A DNA stretch of 64,000 nucleotides from Gyrodactylus bullatarudis (GCA_012064415.1 SSNU01000173.1:1-64000), one strand, 5' to 3'; positions 43,801 through 56,900 are shown, numbered from the stretch's first letter. Translations and numbers: made by a program. Notes: generated from the letters alone by a model not told the origin.

Positions 43801-46800
43801 AGTAAGATACCAGAAGATGAAATAAAAACAATTCCCTCTCCTTCAGCAAGTTCTCTTTTTTTTTCTTGTCAAGTGGGACGATTCATTTTGTCTTTGAAGG
43901 CATGAGAAGAGAAAGAAAAAAGAGAAGAAATTGAGAAGCGGATTCCGCATCACTAGAAAAGATGATGAGTCTATTTTCAATTCAACTACTATTTAGTTTA
44001 CTTAATTTACTTTTTTCAAATGAAAACAATCAACACATTTCCCTGGGGAGAATCAAGACCCGGTACTTTTACTAACAAGACAAGATGGTCCAGTTTGATT
44101 CAAAAAATTCAAGTTTTACAATCCTCATGTCTTTCTAGATAATCTTGACTCTAACAAAGAAAGTGCTTACAGCGGAATAGGTATTTTTGCTACAATTGCA
44201 ATAACCTCAGTTACAGATTGTTCAACTCAATATTTGCCAATTACAATATGATTTAACTTTGATCAATATACTTTTCCAAGATTAAGTGTTTTATTTTTGA
44301 AGAAGAAAATTTCTAAAAATTCTCCTCCTGATTCTTATCTGATGGAATACTTTCTTGTTCGGTATACAATTAATTAGGCATCATTAAAAACTTGAGCAAT
44401 GATTGACACTGGCTTCCTACTCAATCATTGAACTAATGCTCAAATTAACCATTCGTCAAGACTTACTTACTGAGTGAAAAGAGAATCTCCTTTCAGATGC
44501 GAAAAGAAAGAAACAGAGAAAAAGGAAATTCTCTAGCATCTGGAGCTGGCAGAAAAAAGAACGTTAACGCATCCTTTACATTTCTTGTTTTTTAATCGAC
44601 ATAAAAAGATTTTGATCACATGCTGATTTCTATTCGTATTTTATGTAAGTTTTAAAGCAGACTATAAATTAGAAGAGTATTCCCAGTAATGGAAACTTTC
44701 ACGCATCTGTTTTGGTGTCCGCCTTGTTTTTCTCCAACATCATTGCTCATATGTCCCCACATTTTAACATGGGGTCTTTAGCTCATGTTGAGAGATTTTT
44801 TGAGGATGCAATTTTGAAATTTTTGAGTCTCTTGAGGTGTGTTAACATTAGTAAAGGTATTGTATTATATATCTAGAAACTATTAGAACCAAATAATTCG
44901 TAGGAAAGAATTGATACCATTGGAAGAAGATTTTTATATATGTATTCGATTGATGTTACTCCGAAAGGATAATTTCCTGTATAACTACTATCTTAACTAC
45001 TCTTAAACGAAGAAGAAGAAGAAGAAGAAAATTTATAAAGTTTTCTTATTACATCATTGAGCAAAATATCTTGATGGTATCATCTCCATTTATTTCCTCT
45101 GATCCTAGTCAGTCACTTACTTAGAGGAATGATTTCTCCACTTTACCACAACTAATGGGTAAAATGAATTAATTTTGAGATCTTTTCAGTCATCATCCAA
45201 AGGGGAGAGCTTGAATTTTATTCTATAGACCCATTAGAACAATATTTTTTATAACTCGCAAAAGTTTATTCAAGATTTATATATGACCTTGAATTTGTAT
45301 TTAGAGAATGGCTCAAATATATTTGTCGTTTTTGAAAAGTGAAAAATCTTCGATTTGGTATTTTACATACAGAGTGCAAGCTTTCGACTTTCAGATGGAA
45401 GAATTTCAGGAAAAGATGAATAAAATACCCAGATTTAATTGGTGCATTTAATTTTGCATCCTAGTTTTTTGATGTTACAATATTTAGACAAGATTCCTGG
45501 TAAATGTACCTAGGCTTGTGTGTGATATTACATGATATAAATTGTTATTTTTACCCTCTTTTATTCTGCCTGTCAACTCAACTGCATCTCTCTGTGTTAT
45601 GTAATTAAAACGAGAAAGAATTCCACAATATAACCAGGATCAAATGAACGAAAAAAAGTCATCTGAAATCCTGTGGGCTGTCATATTTTTTGGCTGTTCT
45701 CTATATTTTTCCATAGGGGAAAATTGTGTATTTCTTCTTCTGCCTTGTCAAATATTCTCTTACATAGATAGAGTGTTATAATAATCACATTTATTTTGCT
45801 CAGATAAATTGGAAATTGTATCTTCCAACATTTTTTCTCCCCACAGATGACGGGAGTTAGATAAGACACTCCAGATGGATGGGGTAGGTGGGTGAGGTCT
45901 ATTACATTACTCTGACAATTGTCATTTAGGCCTGGATAAGAGAGATGAGTGGGGCTTGCCTGGAAGGCAAATCAACCATCAACTTTGTAACCATATTTAT
46001 TATTATTATTATCAGAGTTGTTCATCTCTCTAATTAAACTTTTTTATAATATCAAAATTACATCTACTAATGTCTAACTTTATAAAGCCCAGATAGAAGA
46101 TAAATATGAAAGAAATACACAAAAAGAGAAGAATAAAAACTCACCCATTTTTCTGGTCCTGATTCGATTGATCACAGTTGGGAGTAAAAATCTAATCAAG
46201 TTGATCTTAAGATCTTTTAGCAATCTTTGAATGAGTTGCTTTTTTACGTGTAATACAATTTCGAGTGCTTGAATTGCTTGGGAAAAAATATCCACGGAGT
46301 GTGTATGGAGTGAATTAAAAAAATAGCCAAAAAGTATTGGACTAAACTGATACAGCGAAGATATTTTTTATGAAGGAACAGGGAAATTGTCAAGGTTGGG
46401 TGGTGGGGTGATATTGGTTCCGTTGGCTATTATGGTTCATATATATATATATATACATATATTTATTGTGGTCCATACACATCTCAGATACATAACAAAT
46501 AATAATAAGACTATATTTTCATGTGGACTATGGATAGTTTTCTCCCCTGCTGGAATCTATATAGAATAGAATAGCCCATATAGATCAAGTAATCATAAGT
46601 AAGTATTATAAAATGTACATAAAATTAATGGGATAATCCTACTCCGGTATATTAATATATGCTATATATTGGTCTATTTCGTATGTATTATATATATGAT
46701 ATTGTAAGATGTGATGCCCAGTTGGTCACATAGCGCACCAATAGCTATTTTTTGTTGGTCAGCATATTTTTCTTCTCTTTTACTTCTCTCTTCTTTTGCC

Positions 46801-47179
46801 CATGTATTCACAACATACACACACACTCATTGATGTATATTTTTGTGTGTGCAGGAAAATGGGAAAAATATAGCCTCGCTCGTTTTCATAGTCTCCTTTC
46901 ATCTATCTGACCAGCTACAATTTCATAGTCATTTTTTCTCGTGCGTCAGTGTAGACAGTTAGGGGAAAATGGATTTCCAGCCAATCAGATTAGCCCTCAA
47001 TGGAAGATAATTTCAATCGTAATAATCCTTTTGTTATTCTCTATACTTTTCGTGCTACATGAGATCAAATAATCCATCTTAGACATTTTTATTTCAATTT
47101 TTTCGAAATTTCCTGAACGGATATTACATTTCCTCCACTTGCATTTTCATACCTAACTAAAGCTAGTTAAAATGAAGAC
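40893..47179. other. 6.3-kb noncoding region upstream of the BCL11 exon
   Basis: No exon could be supported on either strand. Microsatellites occur: GAA units at 45009-45027, TAT units near 45998, and TA units near 46440. An ATG-GTGAGT donor-like site lies on the minus strand near 46142. The region is probably BCL11 intron and regulatory DNA, because its 5' exons must lie in this direction. Confidence 0.45.
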
Positions 47180-47825
47180 ATCGATTTTGATCAAGATTTT
47201 TTGGAATCTAGATCATGAGGCCCTCTTTCACGACATGGAGAAAAAAAAACAATTTTTAAGGAAAATACGGCAAATTTGAAATCTTGAAGAAGCGCCAACT
47301 TCCTATTTTTTGAACTTTGAGTTGAAAATTTTTGTTGATTTCAGTGTGAGAGGGTGATCAAAAGTTGATTTTTAGGATCACAATTAGTCAAAGAAATTAA
47401 ATATGCTAAATCTGGTTTTAAGAATCACCCCATAATCGTGTCAAAATCAAATTTTGAATTTTTCATCATTTTCCCAACTTGAAAGTCGATGAAATTTGAT
47501 ATTTCAAAATCCCAGAAAAATGACGAATTTATCAAAATTTTTATGATGATCATCGGTTTTTTTGTCTTATTGTGATCCTGAAAATCAACTTTGATCAAAC
47601 TTGATCACTCTCTCACACTGAAATCAACAAAAATTTTCAACTCAAAGTTCAAAAAAATAGGAATTTGGCGCTTCTTCAAGATTTCAAATTTGCCGTATTT
47701 TCCTTAAAAATTGTTTTTTTTTCTCCATGTCGTGAAAGAGGGCCTCATGATCTAGATTCCAAAAAATCTTGATCAAATTCGATTTCTTGATGAAAAAATT
47801 GAGAATTTTGTAAAAACCATAAATT
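47180..47825. repeat. Foldback repeat family A, best-preserved copy
   Basis: The arms 47185-47405 and 47555-47800 pair over ~220 bp, e.g. TCTAGATCATGAGGCCCTCT versus AGAGGGCCTCATGATCTAGA, and CGCCAACTTCCTATTTTTTG versus its complement at about 47655. Shared blocks with the 28.6-kb copy include GTTGAAAATTTTTGTTGATT. High arm identity implies recent formation. Confidence 0.8.
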
Positions 47826-48449
47826 CTAATCTTCATATTAACTAGCCGAGATGTACTGTCCGAGGATTATTCATTTACAGAGAGGCCTTATAGAATTGTT
47901 AATTAATAATAACTTGTCTATCGGATACTAACCTACTAGGGGGGGCGCTGTAAGAGGTGAGGTTAAAAGAGTTTTGTTTCGGTCGAAAAATCATAAAATA
48001 ACCTCAAGTCAATTTTCAAAAAAATAAAAAGATTAAGGGGTCAAATTTGTATTTTTTTTCAAAAAGAAAAGAACAACTCGGTGTAAAAATAAAAACAGAA
48101 TGCACTAAAACAGTGTACACTCTCTATCTTTTTTAGTAGAGTAAATGCTATTAAAATTTTGGTTAATTTTATTGCTCTCTTCCCATGAAGATTTACAAGT
48201 CGGATAGGATGCAAAAATGAAGATGGAAAATGTCGACATCGCCAAGTGCAAAGGGGGATAACCTCCCTCTTTGTGGTTAGGAAATGTTCTTACCAATAAA
48301 AAATGTATATTAAAAATTATCCCTAGATAAACACACTGTGAACCTACTTAAATTAGTTTAATAATTTCTTCTTATACTTTGTATTGTATTTTAAGGGGGA
48401 TTTCTTTTACTTCTATTCCATTATTATTTTAACTATTATATTATTATTA

Positions 48450-48640
48450 TTTTAAAAATATGGTCAATTTTGAAATTTCGAGTCAAATTCCCATTTTTTG
48501 AACTTTGAAGGTGGTAGGGTGGTTAAAAGAAATTTTTCAGCACCAAGATTAGACAAGAAAGCCGAGTATCGCTATTAAATCTTTGAAAGATCCACTATTT
48601 TTGATTGATTTTCAAGTAGTAAAAATCATTGATTCCCAGC
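48450..48640. repeat. Foldback repeat family A, fragment
   Basis: Contains TCAAATTCCCATTTTTTGAA, GGTGGTTAAAAG and TTGATTTTCAAGTAGTAAAA, all recognisable from family A. Only one arm is evident. Confidence 0.5.
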
Positions 48641-49970
48641 TTGGTATCAATTAGCTTTACTTTATAGTTACCCTGATAGTGCTCGAGACATTAAATCGAA
48701 ATTTAGTTATTAACCTGATGCTGTATTTCATTGAAGAGTTTCTTTTCAACCCATACTACATTTCATTGAAAATTGTAAATTATTATTTTTCAATCAACAT
48801 AAACACGACTTCATGTATCACATTTAGAGTGTACAATGTACATTTGGTGTTTAATTCCACTTTTTATAAGTATTTCCTGAATTCTAAAATACGGAATGTC
48901 TGAAAGAGAGGTCTTCAACATCTTTCGAAAATTGAAAATCTTCACTAAACCCAACAGAATGATTTTTTTGGGATTACTTTTCTTGGACTCAAAACACTTG
49001 AATTTATTTTTTATTCTTGATATGGTTGAAAGACAAGCTTTGTATTTGAGGCATACTTATTAGTCTTCAGATGCCTGCAATATATATGTGATACTTACTT
49101 GTAAGTTACAAGTTGTTAATTAATTTGAAAGCTTGCATTTGTAGAATTTTCTCAAACTTTAATTGCTTTATAGTTTTGTTATTGATTTTTATTGTTTTAA
49201 TTCATTGCGAGACTTTTTGTTTATCAATCTATCAAATGAGGTTAAAAATTTATGTATTGTCTTTTTCATGTGAAAAGATACTACAAGATAGAACATGGTT
49301 TCCCTAGTTAACAGCCAGAAAAGATGAAGAAGTGCGCAGTTTTGTATGGAAATTTATTTTTATTAACCCTTCCTGATTGTTCCATTTTGTTTCAAGTGGG
49401 AAACTGAACAAGTGGAAATTGTTGACAACGAAGAAACCTATTTCTGGAAAATCTCCCCTAGTTTAAGACAGTTTTTCTTGCCATTTACCGCTATAGCGTT
49501 TTCTTTTTCTTGAAAAATGAATGAAAAATTTTTTCGGATTATTCTTTTTTTTTACAAAAGGTGAGGGCCAATTTTATCTCGAGATTTTATCAGTTTATGA
49601 CTTACAATCTCTTTTCGAATGAACAAAATCGGATTAATTGTTGCTCATTAAATCTTTCGTAAATTCAGAGTGTAACGGTAGTCATAACTACAAGCAAACA
49701 TTGGTTACCTGCATTTTTGGCAGTGATCTAAAGCTCCTATTCAATGCATGACCTAATCTTATTGAACGTTAAAGGCTATCATTTAATTTGTAGTGGTAAC
49801 GTATTTAGCTAGAAAAAAAAGCTATGATGATATTCATAAAATAATTCTATTGAAATGTGTTATTACTCAAGAGTAGCTGTACATTATTGAAGACTATATG
49901 TTTATTCTGATTCAATATGATTACAGTACTTTTAAGTAGAAATGTAAAAATAATAATTTGGTAGGGTTGA
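48641..49970. other. Intergenic, no gene seen
   Basis: AT-rich with no supported exon or repeat boundary. Confidence 0.4.
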
Positions 49971-49973
49971 TAA

Positions 49974-50185
49974 CCAATTAACCATACCGAGCAATTCGTA
50001 AACGAAGTTGGTTTTCATACGAACACAATTGAGGGTCTTTGGGCTCATGCAAAACTAAGAATAATGAAAACCGAGAATGGCACGCCGTCATTAATGCTCC
50101 AGTCACATTTGGATCAATTCTGTTTTGCATATAAAAATAAGAATTTTGAAAAGTTTATTAAGGGTATCCAAGTACCTCATTCTTA
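49974..50185 (+). mobile_element. Merlin/IS1595-type transposase C-terminal remnant
   Basis: The frame reads INHTEQFVNEVGFHTNTIEG then LWAHAKLRIMKTENG and LDQFCFAYKNKNFEKFIK before a TAA at 50183-50185. N-H-x-x-x-F-V-x-x-x-G-x-H-T-N-x-I-E-G-x-W is the catalytic-glutamate motif of ISXO2/IS1595-like DDE transposases, called Merlin in animals. A TAA precedes the segment, and the catalytic Asp residues are not in the window, so this is a fragment. It lies ~100 bp from the TAF9 stop codon. Confidence 0.75.
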
Positions 50186-50288
50186 ATAAAGATTTTTATG
50201 TTATTTCTATATATTTCTCAATTTATTTTCATACCTACTAGTTAGTATATTGGTGAATAATACTTGAGAAAACTTTATATGAACATAA

Positions 50289-50851
50289 CTATTTATTTTC
50301 ATTATTAACTGAGGATGGAATTTTAATAACAGGTCTATTCAAGTTATCTCCAACTGGGGGCGCTGATTGATTTGGAACTCTTAGTATGGAGGGATTAATC
50401 ACTTGAATATTGTTTTCGTTTGGTGATTTTGCGACAAAGTTCGGAGCGAGAAGTGTGTATCTCTCGGAAGGAAGAGGGAGTCCTGTATGATTCCTAATAG
50501 CTGGCAGTGGATTGCTGTTTACGTTACTGGCATGTTCTAAGAGATACTTTTTGTGAGGCAAGACCAAGAGAAGATTTTCGAGAAAATTTTCAATGGCCAT
50601 CTTAATGTCAGATTGATCAGTTTTATTTTTACCGGAATGAGTAGATATAGCTCGCGCTTCTGTCAGAATATCAAGAATATTTCCTATAAAATAGTGAATT
50701 ACAGATATTAATTACTATACAATGTGTCTAAGACCCTAGAAGCTACATCATTTGAAACATCATGTATATTGTATTCAGCAAAAATGTTTTTAACTACATC
50801 TAACGACGATGGACTTTGTGGAGCATTGGCATTTTCTTTTGTTGAATCCAT
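50289..50851 (-). CDS. TAF9: TFIID/SAGA subunit TAF9
   Basis: TAF9 is a histone-fold subunit that pairs with TAF6 in TFIID and SAGA. Exons 50851-50716 and 50683-50289 with a 32-nt intron encode 176 aa. The histone fold spans residues ~14-95: SLDVVKNIFAEYNIHDVSND, then RVLDTLY...ILDILTEARAISTHSGK and DIKMAIENF. After it comes the family-diagnostic NPLPAIRNHTGLPLPSERYT with LLAPNF, and a conserved PSILRVPN stretch. The acidic lysine-rich tail of vertebrate TAF9 is absent. It is head to head with DCAF1. Confidence 0.92.
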
Positions 50852-50968
50852 ATTCGCGGATTGTTTTAATCAATTTCTAACAAAAAAATTTCTTAATATT
50901 CGCCGCTTTTTCAAATCAAACACGTTTAAGCGAAAGAAAATTACGAAAGTTTACTCGAGAATCTAAAG
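50852..50968. promoter_or_regulatory. Shared promoter region TAF9/DCAF1
   Basis: Divergent start codons are only 117 bp apart, the tightest pair in the window. The segment must hold both 5' UTRs and promoter elements; no TATA box is seen. Confidence 0.5.
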
Positions 50969-53900
50969 ATGACTAACTCTTCTAGTCATACAGATTTGGA
51001 GACTATTGATAAAGCCATGGTCGAATGGCATGAATACCAGAATTCACCAGATTTCGATGTAACATCTTTCATTAACAAGTAATAATTTCCTTGACGAACA
51101 TTCTAGACTCTGTGTATGCATTGAGAGACAATTGAATATTTTTCTCAACTCAAATCATGACCCTTTTGATGAGAGACATCCCTCAAAGATAGATTCTACC
51201 AGTGAATACGGCAAAATCCTTCGAAGTCTTGGAACTCAACCTGGATTCTTTGAAACCATCTCTTGTTATCTAGAGAGCAATAATCCGGATAATCCTAAAG
51301 GAGCTGCTGTCCTTCGCTTTTTCTGCGGTGTTCACATGGGAATATCAATACCTTATACAGCGACAGAAGATGTAAGTTATGCTTGGCTATTTCATGTTTA
51401 TGAATTTTATCCTAGTCGTTTTTATTTATATGAAAAAGTAGCTTTTATCAATTCAATAATCTATAAAATGTTCCACTTGATTCGTACTATTAGAATATTT
51501 TATAAATATTAAATATTTCATTCAGGATTCAACCTCTAAAACATTGTATGATATTGCCTTATCGAATTTTGAGCCAGTCAATTATTATGCTACCATGCTG
51601 GTCGGAATTATAATGGGCTCTGAGGAATGTATTTACGCCAACAGAAGCAACAATGATCGCTTAATTCCTGTTGTTCTTCGAAGAATGCATGCCCTGAACG
51701 AAGAAATTAAATTACTTGCTCAAGAAAATCAACCATCGGATAGTACCAGAAATATTATATCAAAATTTCCCCTTGAACCTCCGTTGAATATTTTTGTGAA
51801 AATTCGTATGTGCATCTGGTACCTGCTTCCTCTTGCGGAATATGTCGACCTGATGCCTCTAATGAATGAACAAAACATAACATCATTGATTTACAGTTTC
51901 ATATCCAAGGAGACCTATAAACTTGATATTTGTTTGACTTTTGATGCCCTCCGGTTACTCTCTAGTTTACTATGTCATCGTTTTGTTCATTTGTCTTTTG
52001 TTGAAGACGGTGGCTTGGAAAAAGTCCTCGATGTTCCATATCCAAGTGTGGCTGCAACTGCCGTTTCTGTTGTACTTTACTTCACTGCCTATTTTGAAGA
52101 TGCCATGGAACGTGTTTGCCTCCTTCCCACCGAAACAATCACCAGAATCATCAAGTACGCCCTTTGGCTTATCGAGTGTTCTCATCCATCTGCAAAGTGT
52201 TACTCCATCTACTTCCTCCATATCGCCTTTCAGTATGGTAACTGCTTTAGAATCCTAAAGAACTGCAATGCACTTACATATCTCTACAATGCAGTGAGTA
52301 GATTTCATCTGCAATTGAAATATATTAACCCAATTTTATCATAGATGACAGTGTTGCCTCTTCGCCTGACTGAGGAAATCAACACGTCAAAGGATACAAC
52401 CAGTTGGCACATTATTCGCGCCGCTCTGAATGCAATCAAGAGATATTGTGAGATCAGCCTTTTCCATTGGATGGATTCCATTGATCATTCCCTGTCAAGC
52501 CTTTTAGATCAGGCTCCCAAAATGATTTCTAAACTCGGCCATAGGGTGAGAATAATTTCTATAGTTAGCTTTCAAACTCAATTAATTATTACTCATGAGT
52601 AGGGCGGTCAAAATGCCTATAAATGCTTATGGGTTTAATTGGTTTGTTTTATCACATTTATACAAGATTATTTTAAAAATCAGGTTCTATGACAGAAGTA
52701 ACCAAGTTTTTAGGGCTCATTTTGCCTATAAAATTACTTTATCGATAAGGTCATATTTAAGGAATCATTCGATTATGGATTCAGCATTTTTGTAGAACAC
52801 GCCTTACTATCTTAAATCTTCAAGACCAAGTATTAGGGTCTAGGCAATACATGTCATCGGGCAATCCATATCTATAGTCCATAGTCTATGCCAGATCAGG
52901 CTTGTCTATGACCAATCAAATTTCTGGAAAGTTTTTTCAAGTAGTGTTAGTACAAAAGATTGACTCATCAGTCATTTCAATGTGCTAAGATTTAGTAAAA
53001 GGCCTCAGTTGTTATTAGGAAACACCCTTCAGAATTTAGGAGATAAACTGTATGAAGTGTTATTGGCAATTGTATTTTTGATTTTATTAACGTCTTACTT
53101 ACAAGCGATCGCTTATCTAAAGGTCTTATTTAGAGTATTATTTTTATTTTTCAGGTCATTTTTTAATGCCTTTTTGAGCCGATTTTTGGGTATTATTTTT
53201 AGTTGCCCTGCTCATAAGTAATGGGACTCCAATTTGAACAAAAATTTTATTCTTCAAAACTAAAAACAAACTTGGTACAAGATAATTAATCACTCTTTTT
53301 TGGATTGAACTTTTTAGATATTTCTAAGAAAAGAGATTTTTTCAGGAGTAGAAAATAATAGTGCTCATTTTGCACTGTCTGATAATCAAATCTCTTGAAC
53401 CTTTTCTAGAGGTCAAAAATTTTAAGCCAAAAGAATTCTTTGTTATTGGATTTAGAGAGCTGCAAATTCTTTTGAAGAAATGTCTCAATTAATCAGGAAG
53501 CTATTTTCACTAATTTCCAATTTATCTTTCTCTAGTTTCTTACTCATCGTACAACCCTGTAATATTTGAGGTGGGTCTCTTCAGACTCTACCCGGGCAAT
53601 TATTAATTTAATTTTGAGTAAACTTTGACAAAAATAAACATGAATTTAATCGATATTTTCATCTAGCCCATAATTTACACCAGTGACCAATTCTTTCGGG
53701 TCCTTGTTCACCTTGTCAATCGAGTTCGTCCCAATATGCAATGGAAAACTGCCTTTCAACTCTCGGAAATGGGTGCCATCCTTCTGCTGTATCGTATTGT
53801 TGCTAGCAACTACTACTCCACCGGCAATTGGCCATGGCGTAACGAGGTCGCCCGACTGGCTGTAGAAATACTCAACATGATGGCAATCATGTATCCCCTG

Positions 53901-56900
53901 GCTGATCAAATTGCCATATTTGAGATTCCTCAATTCTCGCCAAATTCTGATATTTGGTCTGATTCAGACCATCATCACCACCATCATCACCATCATCATA
54001 ATCACTACAACAGACGTCGGAATAGTGAAGAACTACCATTTATGGTAATTGAAAGTCTTGTCAATGATCTAGTGAATGTTGACTTTGTCATGGACAATCA
54101 ACGTCCCAATGATGGAAACAATCCCCAACAAGAACCAAATAATCCCTCTAGGAATGCTAACCGACCGAATGCCAATGGACCTCAACAGCCCTCAACCACA
54201 AACAATGGACCTATGAATCATAGTCGTAACCTCTATCTACTCTCAGACCCTGAAGATGAGAATAGTCAGGATAATAATAATCCAATTAGTGATCGTAATC
54301 GTCTCTTCAATCGTCCACCATTCCTATCTGAGCTTAACTCGAATGAAAACTCAAATTCTTCATCTCTCGTCAATAACAATCCATCGCCGAGTCATCATTC
54401 CAACACTCCCACTTCCCAGAACACCACCAATAACATCAATAGTCAATCGGAAAAGGTCAATTGTCTCCTCCTTTTGATGAGTTTCTCCTGCGACCAGGAG
54501 ATCTTTGATTCTAGCGTTGTCAAAGCAGTCCTCACGTTGCTGAATACATTGGCGTACAAGCCAATCGATGAAAATGAAAGCATCGATCATCCAGTCCTGG
54601 CCAATACAGTTTCCAGCCAGGAGAATTACTTTCCAAGGAAAACCCAAGGCTCTGTCCTCAGGGAGACAGAATCTAGCCTGGTCAAGAATAACGTTGGTTG
54701 ATTATTCTTAATCTTTTAATGTTTATTGAATTTTATCCTTTCTTCCCATTTAGTCACCATCTCGTATGGCCCAGGGTAGTCCTACACTGACCTCTAGGAA
54801 ACGTAGATTTGATGATACAGTCCCATCAACATCAGTCAGCGCATCTAGTAAGCATACAACTTTTTCACACGTAGTAGATGATCCTAAACAAACATAATTA
54901 AGCTATGTGTACTATAAAGTAGTCACATATTAATTTAATTATTTTGAAATTTAGATGACCAATCTTTTGTTGAAAATCGTGCAATGGGAAATCGTACTGT
55001 AGGGAATATGATTAGTGAAACGTCGATGCCTTCACCCTTTGCTAGACAGAAACAGACTCATCTCTTGTATCGTCAATCCAAGCTATGGCATATTATCCGC
55101 AAGCAACACGGAATTATGACCTTGATTTTTCATATCAAAATTAAGAATCCCATCAAGGATGCTGATTCTATTAGAACCCTAGCTTGTAGGGCTCTTGTCG
55201 GTTTGGCTCGTTACGAGGAGGCTCGAAGTATTCTTGCAAAGTTACCCCTCTTCTCCAAGTCCATCATTGCCCGTGAGTATTCCTAGTCATTTTTCTAATA
55301 AAATCCTAATAATTCTATTGTATTCTATCTCAATTCTATATATGTAGAACTGATGAAAGAGCCAGTCTTACTAGACAGATTAGCACAACATTCTGAGTTT
55401 TGTAGGTATGCCAACAATCTTATACGTCTAGTTGTTGGTAATATCCCGTCAGATTTAACTGATCCTACCGGATCAATATCAGATTTATCATTGGAAAAAG
55501 TCCGCAAAGCAGCTATTGTAGCCAGTACTAAAATAAACTGGGACTCTGATGAACTTTTAGAGGTCATATATCGTCATCTCGAGGCCAAAGGCCTTCATGA
55601 TACAGCCAACAATCTCTTGAGGGAAGCTAACCTTCGGATTCCCCAACCCATCGCTTCAAATCACATGGCTAGGTTCCCTCTTTACGATATTGAAGGAATG
55701 ACTCCTCCGAAAGCAGATCATGGTAAAATGAACAAGAGTTCCCTTGCTGGGACCTCTACAATCCTCAATGCTTTACCCGGAGTCAATGCTAGCAACAATG
55801 CAAAGAAGGATAACGACCTTAATTCTTCATTTATCACTCCATCTTCGATTCGTTATAATAAACCAATCTCTACTAATCATAGTGGCACTCCAAAGTCATC
55901 CCAATTGACACCTAGAGTAAGTTGATTGACCGATCGATTGTTAACATTCTCAAGCATTGACACAAGACTACCCCGAGTTATTGATAAGACTTTACACTTT
56001 GGTAGTCCTGGTTAATTAATTAATTAGTTAATAACCAGGATATATATTCTCCCCTATTCAGGAAAAAACTAAACAGTTGGACTTTTAGCGCTGGTGATTA
56101 GTCTATCAGACACATTAGTTGTTCTTCTTTTACTGTTGTTCATATAGCATTTACTAGTTAACTTGTAATTAGAAAATTTGACTCAAAAGTTGAAATAATA
56201 AGTTAACAAAGGTTAACTAGAATTATTTCGCTCTAGGTGCTTAGGTCGTATATCCCACAGGAACGTCTTTTTTGGTAATGGATTAGCCCATGTCGCTGAA
56301 TGTTACAGCTTACAAATGGATCTCACCGTGACTATATAACGAAAGAAACTCACATAGCATTTAGAAATAATCTAAGTATATGTATACCAGTCTCGGTGAG
56401 ATCCATTAGTAAGCTGTAACATTCAGCGACATGGGCTAATCCATTACCAAATACGACGTTCCTGTGGGATATATTACCTAAGCACCTAGAGCGAAATAAT
56501 TCTAGTTAAACACTCTCTGCTCAAAGGTGCCACTATTTATTCTATATTTAAATCGATATCTATATATCTCTCCTCTGTCCATTAGTTAGGAATCTAAATG
56601 TTTCTACACTACACTTGAACCATGCTGAGAAAAATGAAGCTAACAATACTACTAATAATCGTCATTATATTACCTACTCTATATGTTGAATTTTCTTTTA
56701 TCACCTGTGAGAATTTGGGTTACTATTTAATTTACGAAAAGAATTCACTCCAATATAATCTCTTGAGAATAATCTCTATTCTATGTAATCTTTAAATATC
56801 TCAACAAGACTCAAGAAAATGTACTTTTGTACGTAAGTTAAGTACATCTCTTTGCTACATTTATTCTGCTGTATTATATCTTATGTATAATCATTCAATA

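Noticed and set aside
45681..45869. Minus-strand 62-codon frame
   Set aside because: No conserved pattern, no matching acceptor and donor pair in phase.
46080..46295. Minus-strand open frame ending at a GTGAGT donor, as a BCL11 first exon
   Set aside because: It does not contain the conserved BCL11 N-terminus or CCHC finger; only a donor-like site supports it.
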